Source: Ramlibacter sp. WS9
GTDB lineage: Bacteria; Pseudomonadota; Gammaproteobacteria; Burkholderiales; Burkholderiaceae_C
DNA: 64,000 bases
Direction: 5' to 3'
Assembly (NCBI RefSeq): GCF_003797765.1
Contig: NZ_RKMB01000001.1
Coordinates: forward strand, 62,001 to 126,000
Shown: one piece after another, positions 1 through 8,072 of the stretch
Layout of the letters: the number at the start of each line of letters is the position of its first letter
Position numbering within the stretch: the first letter of the stretch is position 1
Notes under the pieces: model-generated
The model's input: only the letters and a program-made list of their open reading frames with translations
The model's database searches: none
Told to the model about the DNA's origin: nothing
Position numbers and translations under genes: made by a program

Positions 1-362
1 AGCAGATGTACGCGTTGTTTCCGAAGTTGAGGGAGCGCCGCCAGCAGGCGGCCGGCACGCTGTCGGGCGGCGAGCAGCAGATGCTGGCCATTGGGCGCGC
101 GCTGATGTCCGCGCCCCGTCTGCTGATGCTCGACGAGCCGACTCTGGGCCTGGCGCCATTGATCGTGGCCGACGTTGCCGCATTGCTCTCCTCGCTGCGC
201 GCCCAGGGTCAGTCCATCCTGTTGGCCGAGCAGAACGCTCGAATGTCTTTGGGCGTATCGAACCGGGCCTATGTGCTCGCGCAGGGTGAGGTGGTGCAAC
301 AAGGCGAGTCGGCCGTACTTGCGGCATCGGACCACATACGCAAGGCCTACCTGGGGCTCTAA
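1..362 (+). CDS. ABC transporter ATP-binding protein, LivF type (partial, 5' end outside window)
   Basis: This is the C-terminal part of an ATPase subunit of a branched-chain amino acid type (HAAT) ABC importer, acting at the inner face of the membrane. The reading frame is open from the first bases, so the start lies upstream of the window. Visible are the ABC signature LSGGEQQ, the Walker B stretch LLMLDEP followed by TLGLAP (typical of LivF rather than LivG), and the switch region LLAEQN. The protein ends YLGL, as LivF proteins usually do. The substrate cannot be inferred, because this family also carries amides, urea and aromatic acids. The flavin reductase begins a few bases downstream on the same strand, which suggests one operon. 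Confidence 0.93.
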   Translation, partial: QMYALFPKLRERRQQAAGTLSGGEQQMLAIGRALMSAPRLLMLDEPTLGLAPLIVADVAALLSSLRAQGQSILLAEQNARMSLGVSNRAYVLAQGEVVQQGESAVLAASDHIRKAYLGL

Positions 363-370
363 GGTTGGAC

Positions 371-1027
371 ATGGAACCAAGCACATCACGGGCGACGCCC
401 GCGGCCACCCCAGCGACGGTCGAAATCGACCTGCCTAGCCTAGCCTGGGCAGATCAATACAAAATCCTGTCCAGCACCGTGATACCCCGGCCGATTGCGC
501 TCGTCTCCACGGCCGGCCCGGCGGGTACCAATGCGGCGCCCTTCAGCTTCTTCAATGCGGTGGCGTTTTGCCCACCGATGCTGATGATTTCCATTGGTTC
601 GCCCGCGGGCGGCGAGGGAGAAAAGCATACCCTGACCAACCTTCGGGCCAACGGAGAATGTGTCGTGCACATCGTGGACGATGCGAATAAGGAGCGCATG
701 AACCGCTGTGCGCCCGAGTACCCGATCGGGGTCAACGAAATCGCACTTGCGGGGTTCACCACCATCGCCTCCACTATGGTGCAGCCGCCACGCATCGCAG
801 AACTGCCGGTGCAGTACGAATGCAGGGTCCACAGCATCCAGCCGCTGGGTTCGCCGCCTTGCCATCTTGTGCTGCTGGAGGTGGTCGCTGCACACATTCG
901 TCGAGATGCAATCGACGAGCGCCACCGCATTGACTTGTTGCGGCTCAATCCCATCGGCCGGCTTTCGAGCCCTGGCATGTACACGCGTATCACGGACAAC
1001 TTCCGAATGGACGTGCCGGCAATCTGA
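371..1027 (+). CDS. Flavin reductase family protein (FMN-binding split barrel)
   Basis: A 218-residue protein of the DIM6/NTAB flavin-reductase-like family. These proteins bind FMN in a split beta-barrel and either supply reduced flavin to a monooxygenase or act as flavoprotein oxidoreductases. Family features are the early segment with [11 protein letters not shown], then [17 protein letters not shown], and the downstream [17 protein letters not shown] flavin-contact region. ATG at 371 is preferred over the TTG at 365. Only 8 bases separate it from the ABC ATPase stop, so co-transcription is likely, and the enzyme may process the imported compound. The partner monooxygenase is not in the window. 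Confidence 0.88.
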   Translation: MEPSTSRATPAATPATVEIDLPSLAWADQYKILSSTVIPRPIALVSTAGPAGTNAAPFSFFNAVAFCPPMLMISIGSPAGGEGEKHTLTNLRANGECVVHIVDDANKERMNRCAPEYPIGVNEIALAGFTTIASTMVQPPRIAELPVQYECRVHSIQPLGSPPCHLVLLEVVAAHIRRDAIDERHRIDLLRLNPIGRLSSPGMYTRITDNFRMDVPAI

Positions 1028-1086
1028 TCTCGTTTGGAAATCGCCCTACACTCGAAATGTTTCGGTCACGAAACTACAGTTGTTGC

Positions 1087-1549
1087 ATGAAACGAGATCG
1101 TCGATTATCTGGCGTGCTGCATTGCCTCCTGCACATGGCCGAAATGGATGGCCCGGCAACCTCCGAGTCCCTGGCCGCGGCCATGCACACCAATCCCGTG
1201 GTGGTGCGGCGGCTGATGGCGGGGCTGCGTGATGCCGGCTTTGTGGCGTCGGCGAAGGGCCACGGGGGGTGGCTGGGTGCTTTCCTGTCCGCTGGAGCAC
1301 GTCACGCTGTGGGACATCCACGAGGCCGTGGGCTCGCCCGGTCTGCTGGCCGTGGGCCATCGTGAGCAGAACCCCACCTGCCTGGTCGAACAGGCGGTGA
1401 ATGCCGCGCTGCACGACGCTTATCGCCAGGCGGAAGCGCTCCTCCTGACCCGCCTCGGCACAGTCACCCTCGCGGCGCTGTGCGGGGACTTCCACCATCG
1501 CATGGACAGCGGCCACCATTCCCTCGAGGAGATATCGCATGGAACTTGA
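1087..1549 (+). pseudogene. Rrf2 family transcriptional regulator, frameshifted in a G6 run
   Basis: The N-terminal half (starting MKRDRRLSG at 1087) carries a winged-helix of the Rrf2 type, with a recognition region like [19 protein letters not shown]. It stays in one frame up to about 1265, where the ORF drifts into unrelated sequence. The rest of the family pattern ([23 protein letters not shown] and a C-terminal helix) continues in the next frame to a stop at 1549. The break sits at a run of six G residues (1264-1269). With five G the product would read GHGGGWVLS and be full length. It is either a true inactivating frameshift or a sequencing error. The gene overlaps the start of the flavoprotein gene by 11 bases, as expected for a regulator and target pair. 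Confidence 0.8.
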
Positions 1550-2423
1550 CGCAGTCGTCGTCGGCGGCAGTTTCGCCGGGCTGTCCGCAGCGTTGCAGCT
1601 GGCGCGGGCCAGAAGGCAGATTGCCGTGATCGACAATGGCCAGCGCAGGAACCGTTTTGCGCGAGTCTCGTATGGCTTTCTGGCCCAGGATGGCCGGCCT
1701 CCGGACGAGATCCATGCGGAAGCGAAGCGGCAGCTGCTGAGTTACCCGGCCGTGCGGTGGCTGGACGGTGCGGCGCACTCCATCCACAGGAGCGGAGAAA
1801 CGTTCGAGGTGGTCACCGACAAGGGCGCGCAGCGGTCGAAGCGCATCGTTCTTGCCACGGGCGTGGTCGATCAACTGCCGGACGTGCCGGGACTGAGCGA
1901 ACGCTGGGGAAAGTCGGTGTTTCATTGTCCCTATTGCCACGGCTATGAACTCCGAAACGGCCATATCGGTGTCCTGGCGGTGGGGCCGGTGTCCATCCAT
2001 CAGGCAATGCTGCTGCCCGACTGGGGAGCGGTCACCCTGTTCTTGAACGATACCCTGACGCTGGACTCAGATCAGGAGCAGGCATTGGTGTCGCGCGGCG
2101 TAAGGATCGAGCATGCACGGGTGGTTCGCGTGAGCGGGCGTGCCGTAATACAACTCGTTGGCCAACGCGAGATCGAGCTGGACGGCATTTTCACAGTCAG
2201 TCGCACGCAACCCGCCAGCCCGCTGGCCGAGCAGCTTGGTTGCGAGTTCGACCACGGCCCACTGGGCCCGTTCGTCAAGACCAATGCGCAACAAGAGACT
2301 ACCGTCAGCGGCGTGTTCGCTTGCGGGGACGTCGCCCGCGCAGCCGGCAACATTGCAGTCGCAGTCGGCGACGGATCAATAGCGGGCGCCGCTGCGCACC
2401 GCTCACTGGTTCTCGAGCCGTAG
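1539..2423 (+). CDS. NAD(P)/FAD-dependent oxidoreductase, thioredoxin reductase-like
   Basis: A 294-residue flavoprotein of the two-Rossmann-fold thioredoxin-reductase group. The FAD-binding motif near residues 8-14 is VGGSFAG, a variant of GxGxxG. A CPYC pair lies at residues 130 and 133 in the position of the redox cysteines of thioredoxin reductase, and the C-terminal FAD motif ACGDVARAAGN sits near 265. The NAD(P) domain motif around 145-152 (VLAVGPVS) is degenerate, so pyridine-nucleotide use is uncertain. It is translationally linked to the upstream Rrf2 gene. Rrf2 plus TrxR-like pairs are common and usually respond to oxidants or thiols. The physiological substrate is unknown. Confidence 0.87.
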   Translation: MELDAVVVGGSFAGLSAALQLARARRQIAVIDNGQRRNRFARVSYGFLAQDGRPPDEIHAEAKRQLLSYPAVRWLDGAAHSIHRSGETFEVVTDKGAQRSKRIVLATGVVDQLPDVPGLSERWGKSVFHCPYCHGYELRNGHIGVLAVGPVSIHQAMLLPDWGAVTLFLNDTLTLDSDQEQALVSRGVRIEHARVVRVSGRAVIQLVGQREIELDGIFTVSRTQPASPLAEQLGCEFDHGPLGPFVKTNAQQETTVSGVFACGDVARAAGNIAVAVGDGSIAGAAAHRSLVLEP

Positions 2424-2465
2424 GGCAGCTAGAGTTAGGGTTTGGCGAGGCCTGCACGGCGACCA

Positions 2466-2648
2466 TGAGTCGATAAATTCTTCGAACAGGGGGATGAAAA
2501 CTTCAGGCGATTCGTACGCGCCAAAATGGGATGCGCCCTCGAGCACGACGAAAGTGGCCTTGCGCATTGTGTCTGCAATTTGTCGGGTCACCGAAACGGG
2601 AATGCTCGCGGGTTCAGGCCAAGCGATGCGACTGGTGAAGTCAAACAT
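2466..2648 (-). pseudogene. Remnant of an alpha/beta hydrolase (C-terminal fragment)
   Basis: The minus strand encodes about 60 residues that read like the end of an alpha/beta hydrolase: a segment VSVTRQIADTMRKATFVVLE, then GASHFGAYESPEVF and a terminal helix FEEFIDS. The His of GASHF corresponds to the catalytic histidine region. Nothing upstream on that strand supplies the nucleophile elbow (GxSxG) or the rest of the domain, and the surrounding ORF is otherwise unrecognisable. I read it as a decayed fragment left by a deletion or insertion at this locus. Confidence 0.5.
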
Positions 2649-2937
2649 AGTAAATCCACATAGGCCGGGACGTACGTTTGGTTCCGTTTGGCGTGCGATG
2701 CGCGGTTTAGTAGAAAGGTGAGTCGGAACATGTAGACGGCAAGGCGCCGGACGAAGTTCGTAGCAAGCCGCTTCAGTAATTAAGCTCGAGCGCATACGAC
2801 GTGAATACTGCACCCACGTCCAACTTGGGCCAGAAGCGGGGATCGCCCGCCACAGCAATGCAACTTCTGTTTGGGGCATCCTCGATTGATCTGGCTTTCG
2901 GTCGACAGCAGCCGTGCCTACCGCCTAAGCCCGCAGG

Positions 2938-2980
2938 ACTAGAGTATGGGGCGTGGCCGGTCCAAGTGCTGCGCTGAGCC
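2938..2980 (+). repeat. Imperfect direct repeat, copy A
   Basis: About 43 bases beginning ACTAGAGTATGGGG and ending with CAAGTGCTGCGCTGAG align with the segment at 3375-3415 with a few substitutions and two one-base gaps. The match stops abruptly after GAGC in both copies. This looks like two copies of a mobile-element end or a duplicated target region; no transposase lies between them. Confidence 0.5.
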
Positions 2981-3374
2981 ATCGGCGGTGTGCCGACAAC
3001 GCGCGCAGGCATAACAGAAGAAGTAGGCAGTTCGAAGGACATGATCGAGCGCGTGGATAAGAAGTTCGATCTCAAGCCCAAGCGGATCGTGGTGGCTGAG
3101 ACTGAACGGGACCAAATTCCCCTCGCCGGTCCCGGGAGAGCGCAGCAAGTAGCTGGCGCCCTTACAAGCCATCCTGGCATCGCGTGCTGGCTCTCATGGG
3201 CGGCGCGAGCTGCATGAGCGTGGAGCACGCATGAGCGCCGTCAATGTGGACAGACACTTATCAGCACAGCTAGTGTGTTGAGGCGGAGTTAGCGGTGCCC
3301 GCTTTGCTGTGTGACGGCTGCTTGGGGGGGCGAAAGCAGACGTGCCTAGCGAGGAACCGGCCGAAACCCGATCA

Positions 3375-3415
3375 ACTAGTGTTGGGGAGGGCCGATCCAG
3401 GTGCTGCGCGGAGCA
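3375..3415 (+). repeat. Imperfect direct repeat, copy B
   Basis: Begins ACTAGTGTTGGGGAGG and continues to CAGGTGCTGCGCGGAGC; it is the partner of copy A at 2938-2980, in the same orientation about 435 bases away. Confidence 0.5.
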
Positions 3416-3570
3416 GCGTGGTGGTTGCATAATGCTGTGGGTTGGTCGGATGGTCAGTGGTTCGAAGCCACTTTTGCCGTCGAATCAATGGTCAGTTTGG
3501 TGTACCCCAGCGTGTACCCCACGAAGGTGGACGGCAAGGAGAGCAAGGATTGGCGCGGTTCGGGCCGGGT

Positions 3571-3595
3571 TTTTCGATTCCGCCCCAGGCCACCA
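3571..3595 (+). other. tRNA 3'-end-like sequence (possible attachment-site relic)
   Basis: The stretch contains TTCGATTC (T-loop-like) followed by CCAGGCC and ACCA, which is how a tRNA acceptor end would read. No matching 5' acceptor strand GGCCTGG or complete cloverleaf is found upstream, and the T-stem would not pair well. It is directly followed by a terminator, as a tRNA gene would be. Best read as a relic tRNA end such as integrases leave behind, not as a functional tRNA. Confidence 0.3.
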
Positions 3596-3596
3596 G

Positions 3597-3641
3597 ATTT
3601 TGAACGCCTCAGTACTTCACGGTGCTGAGGCGTTTCTGTTT
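3597..3641. terminator. Rho-independent terminator, probably bidirectional
   Basis: A perfect 10-bp inverted repeat, AACGCCTCAG at 3603-3612 and CTGAGGCGTT at 3625-3634, encloses a 12-base loop. It is flanked by T-rich sequence on the right (TTTCTGTTT) and by A/T-rich GATTTT on the left. It lies just beyond the stop of the minus-strand histidine kinase and can end that transcript as well as any transcript from the left. Confidence 0.75.
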
Positions 3642-3655
3642 GCCGGGCCGCATTT

Positions 3656-5251
3656 TCAACAAATCAGACCTTCGTCGGGCGCCTCCAATGTGAAGCTGAA
3701 GCATGCGCCTTCTCCCGCCCGCCCGGTTGCCCAGATCCTCCCCCCGTGGTGCGTGATGATTCTTTGCACAATGGCGAGGCCGATGCCGGTGCCTTCGAAT
3801 TCCGTCGGGGTATGCAAACGAACAAACGGCTTGAAGAGGCGGTCAGCGCTTTCCGTATCGAAACCAGCCCCCTTGTCTTCGACACTGACGGTCCGCCGCC
3901 CTGGTTCGCTGGATGTGCTGAAGATCCGAATGGAGGTGGTCGCGCATTTTCCGGAAAACTTCCACGCATTGCGAATGAGGTTTTCCATCAGCTGGCGCAG
4001 GAGCAGCGGCTCCCCCAGAACCCACAAATGGGGCGGAATGTCGAGTGTCACCTGCCGGTCGGGTTCACCCTGGATCAACCTTCCGACAATCTCTCGAGCC
4101 AACTCGGCCAAATCCACGTGCTTGGGGGCCAAAGCGCTTCGTTTGATTCTCGCCAATGACAACATGGCGTCGATCAGGTCGTCCATGTGGCTGATTCCCG
4201 CGCGGATGCGCTTGAAAAAGTGCGCCAGTTCGGCGCGCGAGCCGACTTTCTCTTCAATGATGCGCGCGAAGCCCGCTATCGACGTCAAGGGCCCGCGCAG
4301 ATCGTGTGCGATGGAATAGGAAAAAGTCTCCAGTTCCGCATTTGCAAACTCGAGCTCCGCAGTACGTCGCATGACTCGCGCCTCCAACTCCGCATTCAGC
4401 AGAGAGATCTGATGACGATCATTCGTGTCCGATGTCACATCGACAATCAAGCCCGCGATCCACATCACGGCACCATCAGGCGTGACCGTGCCTCGTTCCA
4501 ACACCCATTTTTCGTGGCCATTTCTGTCGCGGATGCCGTATGTAATTTCATATCGCCCTTCATTGGACGACGCGGCCCGCCTCGCCGCCACAAGGCTTGA
4601 GCGATCCCCTTTGCGAACCAAGCCGCTCCATTTCACCCGCTGCGACGAGAACTCGTCTGGTGTGTATCCGCACAGTTGAACGGCGCCATCGCTGATGAAA
4701 GTGAATGTCGGGTCATCTTCGAGCAGGCACTGGAATGCCATTCCCGGCAAATTGGACAGGACGCCCGCCAGCAGCCGTTCAGAGGCGTTCAACTCCTCAC
4801 CCAGTTGACGCGCTCGTGCTTCAGCCAGCCGTCGCTCCGAGAGGTCCCGAATAAAGGCGGTGAACTGGGCGACACCCGCGCCACTCTCCCTCGTGACCGT
4901 GAGCTCAATCGGAATGCGGCTACCGTCGGACTTCATCGCGTCCAGCTCGATTCGCCGTCCAATCCGCGGCGCGGTCAAGGAATTCCGATGGCGCCGCAGC
5001 CCCTCGCGGTGCGCCGTACGCATCTCCGGCGGCACGATCAGGTCTGCCAAATCCAGGCCAATGACATCCTGTCGCCGATGCCCGAAGAGGGACTCGGCGG
5101 CTGGATTGAACTCGGTGATCTGGTTGTCAGCGCTGATCGAAATGATCGCGTCAAGGGCCGACTGGACGATCGACCTGTACCGCTCGTCCCCTTCGCTCTG
5201 GGCGGCGCCAGCTACGGAGTTCACCAGTCCAGGATTCGCGGGGTCCGTCAT
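3656..5251 (-). CDS. PAS-domain sensor histidine kinase (soluble)
   Basis: A 531-residue histidine kinase without membrane segments. A first PAS domain spans about residues 22-135 and a second (PAS plus PAC-like end) about 160-275, followed by a helical linker 278-310. The HisKA H-box SYSIAHDLRGPL has the phospho-accepting His316. The HATPase domain (about 415-525) shows N-box NLIRNAWKFS, G1 DKGAGFD and G2 GTGIGLAIV. H-boxes of the AHDLRGPL kind are common in PAS kinases related to phytochrome-type kinases. No response regulator is adjacent, so it is an orphan kinase. Signal unknown; cytosolic redox, light or a small ligand are possible. Its 3' end reaches the strong terminator. Confidence 0.93.
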   Translation of the reverse strand: MTDPANPGLVNSVAGAAQSEGDERYRSIVQSALDAIISISADNQITEFNPAAESLFGHRRQDVIGLDLADLIVPPEMRTAHREGLRRHRNSLTAPRIGRRIELDAMKSDGSRIPIELTVTRESGAGVAQFTAFIRDLSERRLAEARARQLGEELNASERLLAGVLSNLPGMAFQCLLEDDPTFTFISDGAVQLCGYTPDEFSSQRVKWSGLVRKGDRSSLVAARRAASSNEGRYEITYGIRDRNGHEKWVLERGTVTPDGAVMWIAGLIVDVTSDTNDRHQISLLNAELEARVMRRTAELEFANAELETFSYSIAHDLRGPLTSIAGFARIIEEKVGSRAELAHFFKRIRAGISHMDDLIDAMLSLARIKRSALAPKHVDLAELAREIVGRLIQGEPDRQVTLDIPPHLWVLGEPLLLRQLMENLIRNAWKFSGKCATTSIRIFSTSSEPGRRTVSVEDKGAGFDTESADRLFKPFVRLHTPTEFEGTGIGLAIVQRIITHHGGRIWATGRAGEGACFSFTLEAPDEGLIC

Positions 5252-5444
5252 GATGCTTCAGGCTGCATTGATGATTTCCGTCGCCCGCTCACAAAAGCGG
5301 ACCGACGCCGTGGCGCCACAAAGATGCATTCCAACACACTGCGCGACGCTCGGGACAGTCATTTCCCTAGTGGCGAACGTGAAGGATGGCGATGCCCCGG
5401 CCTGGACGAAAACACTGCGTCAATCTACTGTTGAACCGTGCCCG

Positions 5445-5457
5445 GTAACGGCGTTAC
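5445..5457. promoter_or_regulatory. 13-bp palindrome upstream of glycosyltransferase gene
   Basis: GTAAC-GGC-GTTAC is a perfect inverted repeat in the 282-base gap between the divergent histidine kinase and glycosyltransferase genes. It lies about 77 bases before the glycosyltransferase start and overlaps a weak promoter-like pair (TTGAAC at 5431, TTACAT at 5454, 17-base spacing). It is a candidate operator; the binding protein is unknown. Confidence 0.3.
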
Positions 5458-5533
5458 ATTTCACAGGCTAGCGAACTCATCCATATCCTATGAAACGCCC
5501 ATTGCCTGCCCGAAGCGACGCGTGGAAGCTGCG

Positions 5534-6367
5534 ATGCTAGAGCAGGTCCGCATTCCGCAGTACCGCTGCCGGCAGGAGGCGCGGCCCCTGGTCTCCTTTT
5601 GCATCACCTGCAAGGACCGCCTGATCCATCTTCGCGAGACGCTGGCGCGCAACCTGGCCTGGCATGAGGGCGACCCGGACGTCGAGTTCGTCATCGTCAA
5701 CTACAACTCCGGCGACGAGCTGCAAGAGTGGATCAAGGACAAGTACGGCCCGGACCTCGAGAGCGGCCGGGTCGTCCACTTCTTCAATCCCGAGCCTGCC
5801 GTGTTCCGGGCCAGCCACGCCAAGAACCAGGCCTTTCGGCTGGCGCGCGGCGCGATTCTGTGCAACCTGGACGCGGACAACTTCACCGGGCCGGGCTTTG
5901 CCGCCTATGTGCGCCGGCAGTTGCAGACCCTCGACTTTCTTTCCGGCGGGACCATCGTGAACGACCGGATCATCGCGACGAACGTGCGCGGCGTCGAAGG
6001 TCGCAATGTCGTGCCGCGCGAGCTCTTCTGGGCGCTGGGCGGGTTCGACGAGCACTTCAGCAACTGGGGATACGAAGACAGCAACCTGTCCGAACGAATG
6101 ATGGCGCTCGGCCTCGCGGGACGCCTCATCGACGACGAGTACCTGTCATGCATCGATCATGGCGATGAGCTTCGCACGCGCTACTTCAGCAACAAGGTGA
6201 CCGGCCGCAACACGGGGCGGGCTTTCGGAAGCTGCAAGGACAACTACGAAATCTGGCTCGAGAAAAAGGCATGCGGCCACGTGGTCTGCGCGCCCGACAA
6301 ATTTGGCTGTGGCACCGTGCACAGGAACTTCGCGAGGGAGCCTCTGGTTCTGGGCCCCCGTTCGTGA
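5534..6367 (+). CDS. Glycosyltransferase family 2, galactosyltransferase-type C-terminal motif
   Basis: A 277-residue GT-A fold enzyme that transfers a sugar from a nucleotide-sugar donor. The N-terminal half begins LVSFCITCKDRLIHLRETL. The metal-binding DxD region is CNLDADNF. The acceptor-side motif GGFDEHFSNWGYEDSNLSE is typical of the Glyco_transf_7C segment. ATG at 5534 is chosen because GGAAG lies just upstream and the fold begins soon after; the longer in-frame ORF from 5438 has no family sequence. Its stop overlaps the next GT gene's GTG start, which implies translational coupling. Likely role in surface polysaccharide or glycan assembly; donor and acceptor unknown. Confidence 0.88.
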   Translation: MLEQVRIPQYRCRQEARPLVSFCITCKDRLIHLRETLARNLAWHEGDPDVEFVIVNYNSGDELQEWIKDKYGPDLESGRVVHFFNPEPAVFRASHAKNQAFRLARGAILCNLDADNFTGPGFAAYVRRQLQTLDFLSGGTIVNDRIIATNVRGVEGRNVVPRELFWALGGFDEHFSNWGYEDSNLSERMMALGLAGRLIDDEYLSCIDHGDELRTRYFSNKVTGRNTGRAFGSCKDNYEIWLEKKACGHVVCAPDKFGCGTVHRNFAREPLVLGPRS

Positions 6368-7236
6368 TCACGGTCTCCGTGGTCATTCCCTACTACGGCG
6401 AGCGTGCCGCACTGGAGCGCTGCCTGCAGTCGCTGGGGCGGCAGACGCTGGACAGGGAAGCGTTCGAAGTCATCGTCGTCAACAACCGGCCTGATCGCAA
6501 GCTCACGCTCGATGGCCGCCACTCGCATCCGAACATCGCCGTCGTCGACGAGGAGCGCCCCGGCTCCTACGCCGCGCGCAATCGTGGTGCCCAGCTCGCC
6601 CGTGGACGCTGGCTGGCGTTCACCGATGCCGACTGCGCGCCCGACGAACGGTGGCTGGAAGCCGGCCTGCATCACGCGGCTCGGCAGAATCCGCTGGGCG
6701 GCCACATCCAGCTCGTGACCACGGACCCGCGCTCCCTGGCCGAAAAATACGATACGGCCTTCGGGCTCAACCAAGAATCGTACGTGGAGAAGAGCGGCTT
6801 CGCGGCCACCGCCAACCTGATCGTCTCGAAGGCCACGTTCGACAGCGTCGGTCCCTTTGCTGCATCCTTGCGGTCCGCGGGGGACTGGGAATGGTGTTTG
6901 CGCGCTTCGCGGTCCGGTCATCCCATCGTTTACTGTGCCGAGGCGGTTGTTTGCCATCCCACCCGGACCCGGTGGCGGGCGATCGTTCAAAAGGCGCTTC
7001 GCGTGCAAGGCGGAATGCTCACTCTGCAGAGGGAGTTCCATCTCAGCCTCGCCCCCGGGGCCTGCCGTACGTTGATGGATGCGTTCTACCCCAGGCGTTA
7101 TGTGGCCAAGATCCTCGCAATCAAGGCAGGCGGGGATCGCTCCTGGTGGCGTCTGTATCTGATGGCATGCCTCGTCAACGCCCTTGCAGTGGCCGAAACC
7201 TGCCGCCTGCGCCTGGGCGGTACGCCCTTGCGTTAG
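6364..7236 (+). CDS. Glycosyltransferase family 2
   Basis: A 290-residue GT2 enzyme. The fold starts at VSVVIPYYGERAALERCLQS, with nucleotide-binding FEVIVVNN, the RNRGAQLARGRWLAFTDADC region (DxD equivalent DAD) and acceptor segment AGDWEWCLR. A C-terminal extension has a hydrophobic stretch near residues 265-280 that may touch the membrane. The GTG start at 6364 overlaps the preceding stop (GTGA), giving tight coupling with the first glycosyltransferase. The ORF could be extended upstream to 6271, but those residues overlap the upstream gene and have no family character. The two enzymes probably act in sequence on one glycan. Confidence 0.88.
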   Translation: MITVSVVIPYYGERAALERCLQSLGRQTLDREAFEVIVVNNRPDRKLTLDGRHSHPNIAVVDEERPGSYAARNRGAQLARGRWLAFTDADCAPDERWLEAGLHHAARQNPLGGHIQLVTTDPRSLAEKYDTAFGLNQESYVEKSGFAATANLIVSKATFDSVGPFAASLRSAGDWEWCLRASRSGHPIVYCAEAVVCHPTRTRWRAIVQKALRVQGGMLTLQREFHLSLAPGACRTLMDAFYPRRYVAKILAIKAGGDRSWWRLYLMACLVNALAVAETCRLRLGGTPLR

Positions 7237-7240
7237 CCCT

Positions 7241-7999
7241 TCAAGCTACCCGCCCGTACACAATTCCCCAGTTGACGAGCGTTCCTGAAAGCTTGCCGTC
7301 GGCATTGCAGTGCGCCGAAACCGTGTCTGCGAGCCGTTTGCGATAGCCCTCCAAGTCGGCGGAGACCCGGTCGTAAAAGCCGCCGTACAGGTACGACAGC
7401 TGACTCCGGTACAAGTACTCGACATCAAAAGTGGCCGGCCCACCAAGCCGCAATCCATCCACATTGCTGAAGCCGCAGGCCGCTAAACGATCGGCGCCTC
7501 CGAGCTCCTTTACGCTCCTGCTGGCCCCAACCTTGCCATAGGTGGCGTTCAAGTTGGCGAGCCCCCGGTACCAGGGCTGATTCTGGATTGTCATCAGGGT
7601 GTGCGTGACCAAAACCTTGCCCTGCGGCTTCAGGTTGCGCTTCACGAGTCTTTCCAGGCTTTGCGGCTCGACCCAGTGGATAGCGGAACCGATCACGATG
7701 TGGTCAACAGGTTTCGCCAGAGAAATGTCTTCGTTGTTGACGTCGTGCAGCAGATAGGTGATGCCCGGCATGGCAATGCTGTTGTCCAACATCCGCTGGG
7801 AGCCATCGACCGCGTACACGCCCCCGCAGAACCGTGAAAAGCCCGAGGCCAATTCGCCGCGCCCGCAGCACAGATCCAAGAGGCAAGAATCCGCGGTCAG
7901 CCCCAGCTTCTGCGCGGCGGTGGCGAAGAAACTCGGTGCGTAAGCAGGCCGCCACTTGTAGAAATCGGCTATCTGCGAATGAGCTTCAATCGTCATCAT
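7241..7999 (-). CDS. Class I SAM-dependent methyltransferase
   Basis: A 252-residue methyltransferase with SAM-binding motif I LLDLCCGRGELA near residues 39-50, a motif II acidic region YAVDGSQRML, and the later IVIGSAIHWVEP segment (the HW of Ubie/YcgJ-like methyltransferases). The family includes methylases of small molecules such as quinones and biotin precursors, so the substrate is open. It converges on the second glycosyltransferase gene with only four bases between stops and is divergent from the tetR gene. No sign of transfer. Confidence 0.88.
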   Translation of the reverse strand: MMTIEAHSQIADFYKWRPAYAPSFFATAAQKLGLTADSCLLDLCCGRGELASGFSRFCGGVYAVDGSQRMLDNSIAMPGITYLLHDVNNEDISLAKPVDHIVIGSAIHWVEPQSLERLVKRNLKPQGKVLVTHTLMTIQNQPWYRGLANLNATYGKVGASRSVKELGGADRLAACGFSNVDGLRLGGPATFDVEYLYRSQLSYLYGGFYDRVSADLEGYRKRLADTVSAHCNADGKLSGTLVNWGIVYGRVA

Positions 8000-8058
8000 T
8001 CAATTATGGCGCTCGGTTCGCTGCGAAGAAAAACCCGGCATGTTTTCCGAAATCATGT

Positions 8059-8072
8059 ATGATGCGTGTCAT
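8059..8072. promoter_or_regulatory. Candidate TetR operator, site 1 (ATGA-N6-TCAT)
   Basis: ATGATGCGTGTCAT lies at the start of the tetR gene, overlapping its start codon. It has the same ATGA-N6-TCAT half-sites as the palindrome at 8698-8711 ahead of the next gene. A shared motif in front of both transcription units fits autoregulation plus control of the oxidoreductase. Confidence 0.45.

Larger units (their letters stand above)
2424..3596. other. Gene-poor scar region of about 1.2 kb
   Basis: No convincing complete gene is present between the flavoprotein and the PAS kinase. Short ORFs on both strands lack a ribosome binding site and family features. The stretch holds a hydrolase remnant, two copies of an approximately 40-bp segment (2938-2980 and 3375-3415), and a tRNA 3'-end-like sequence at 3571-3595. 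A third CTAGTGT stretch lies near 3269. Together these suggest a site of past insertion and excision. Confidence 0.5.

Noticed and set aside
3420..3480. tRNA-Met-like stretch with CAT and a GTGG-TTCGAAG-CCAC arm
   Set aside because: A T-arm-like hairpin is visible, but no acceptor stem, D-arm or proper anticodon stem can be built around it.
3342..4319. 325-residue plus-strand frame overlapping the histidine kinase
   Set aside because: Crosses the terminator and the antisense strand of a clear kinase; no ribosome site or motif.
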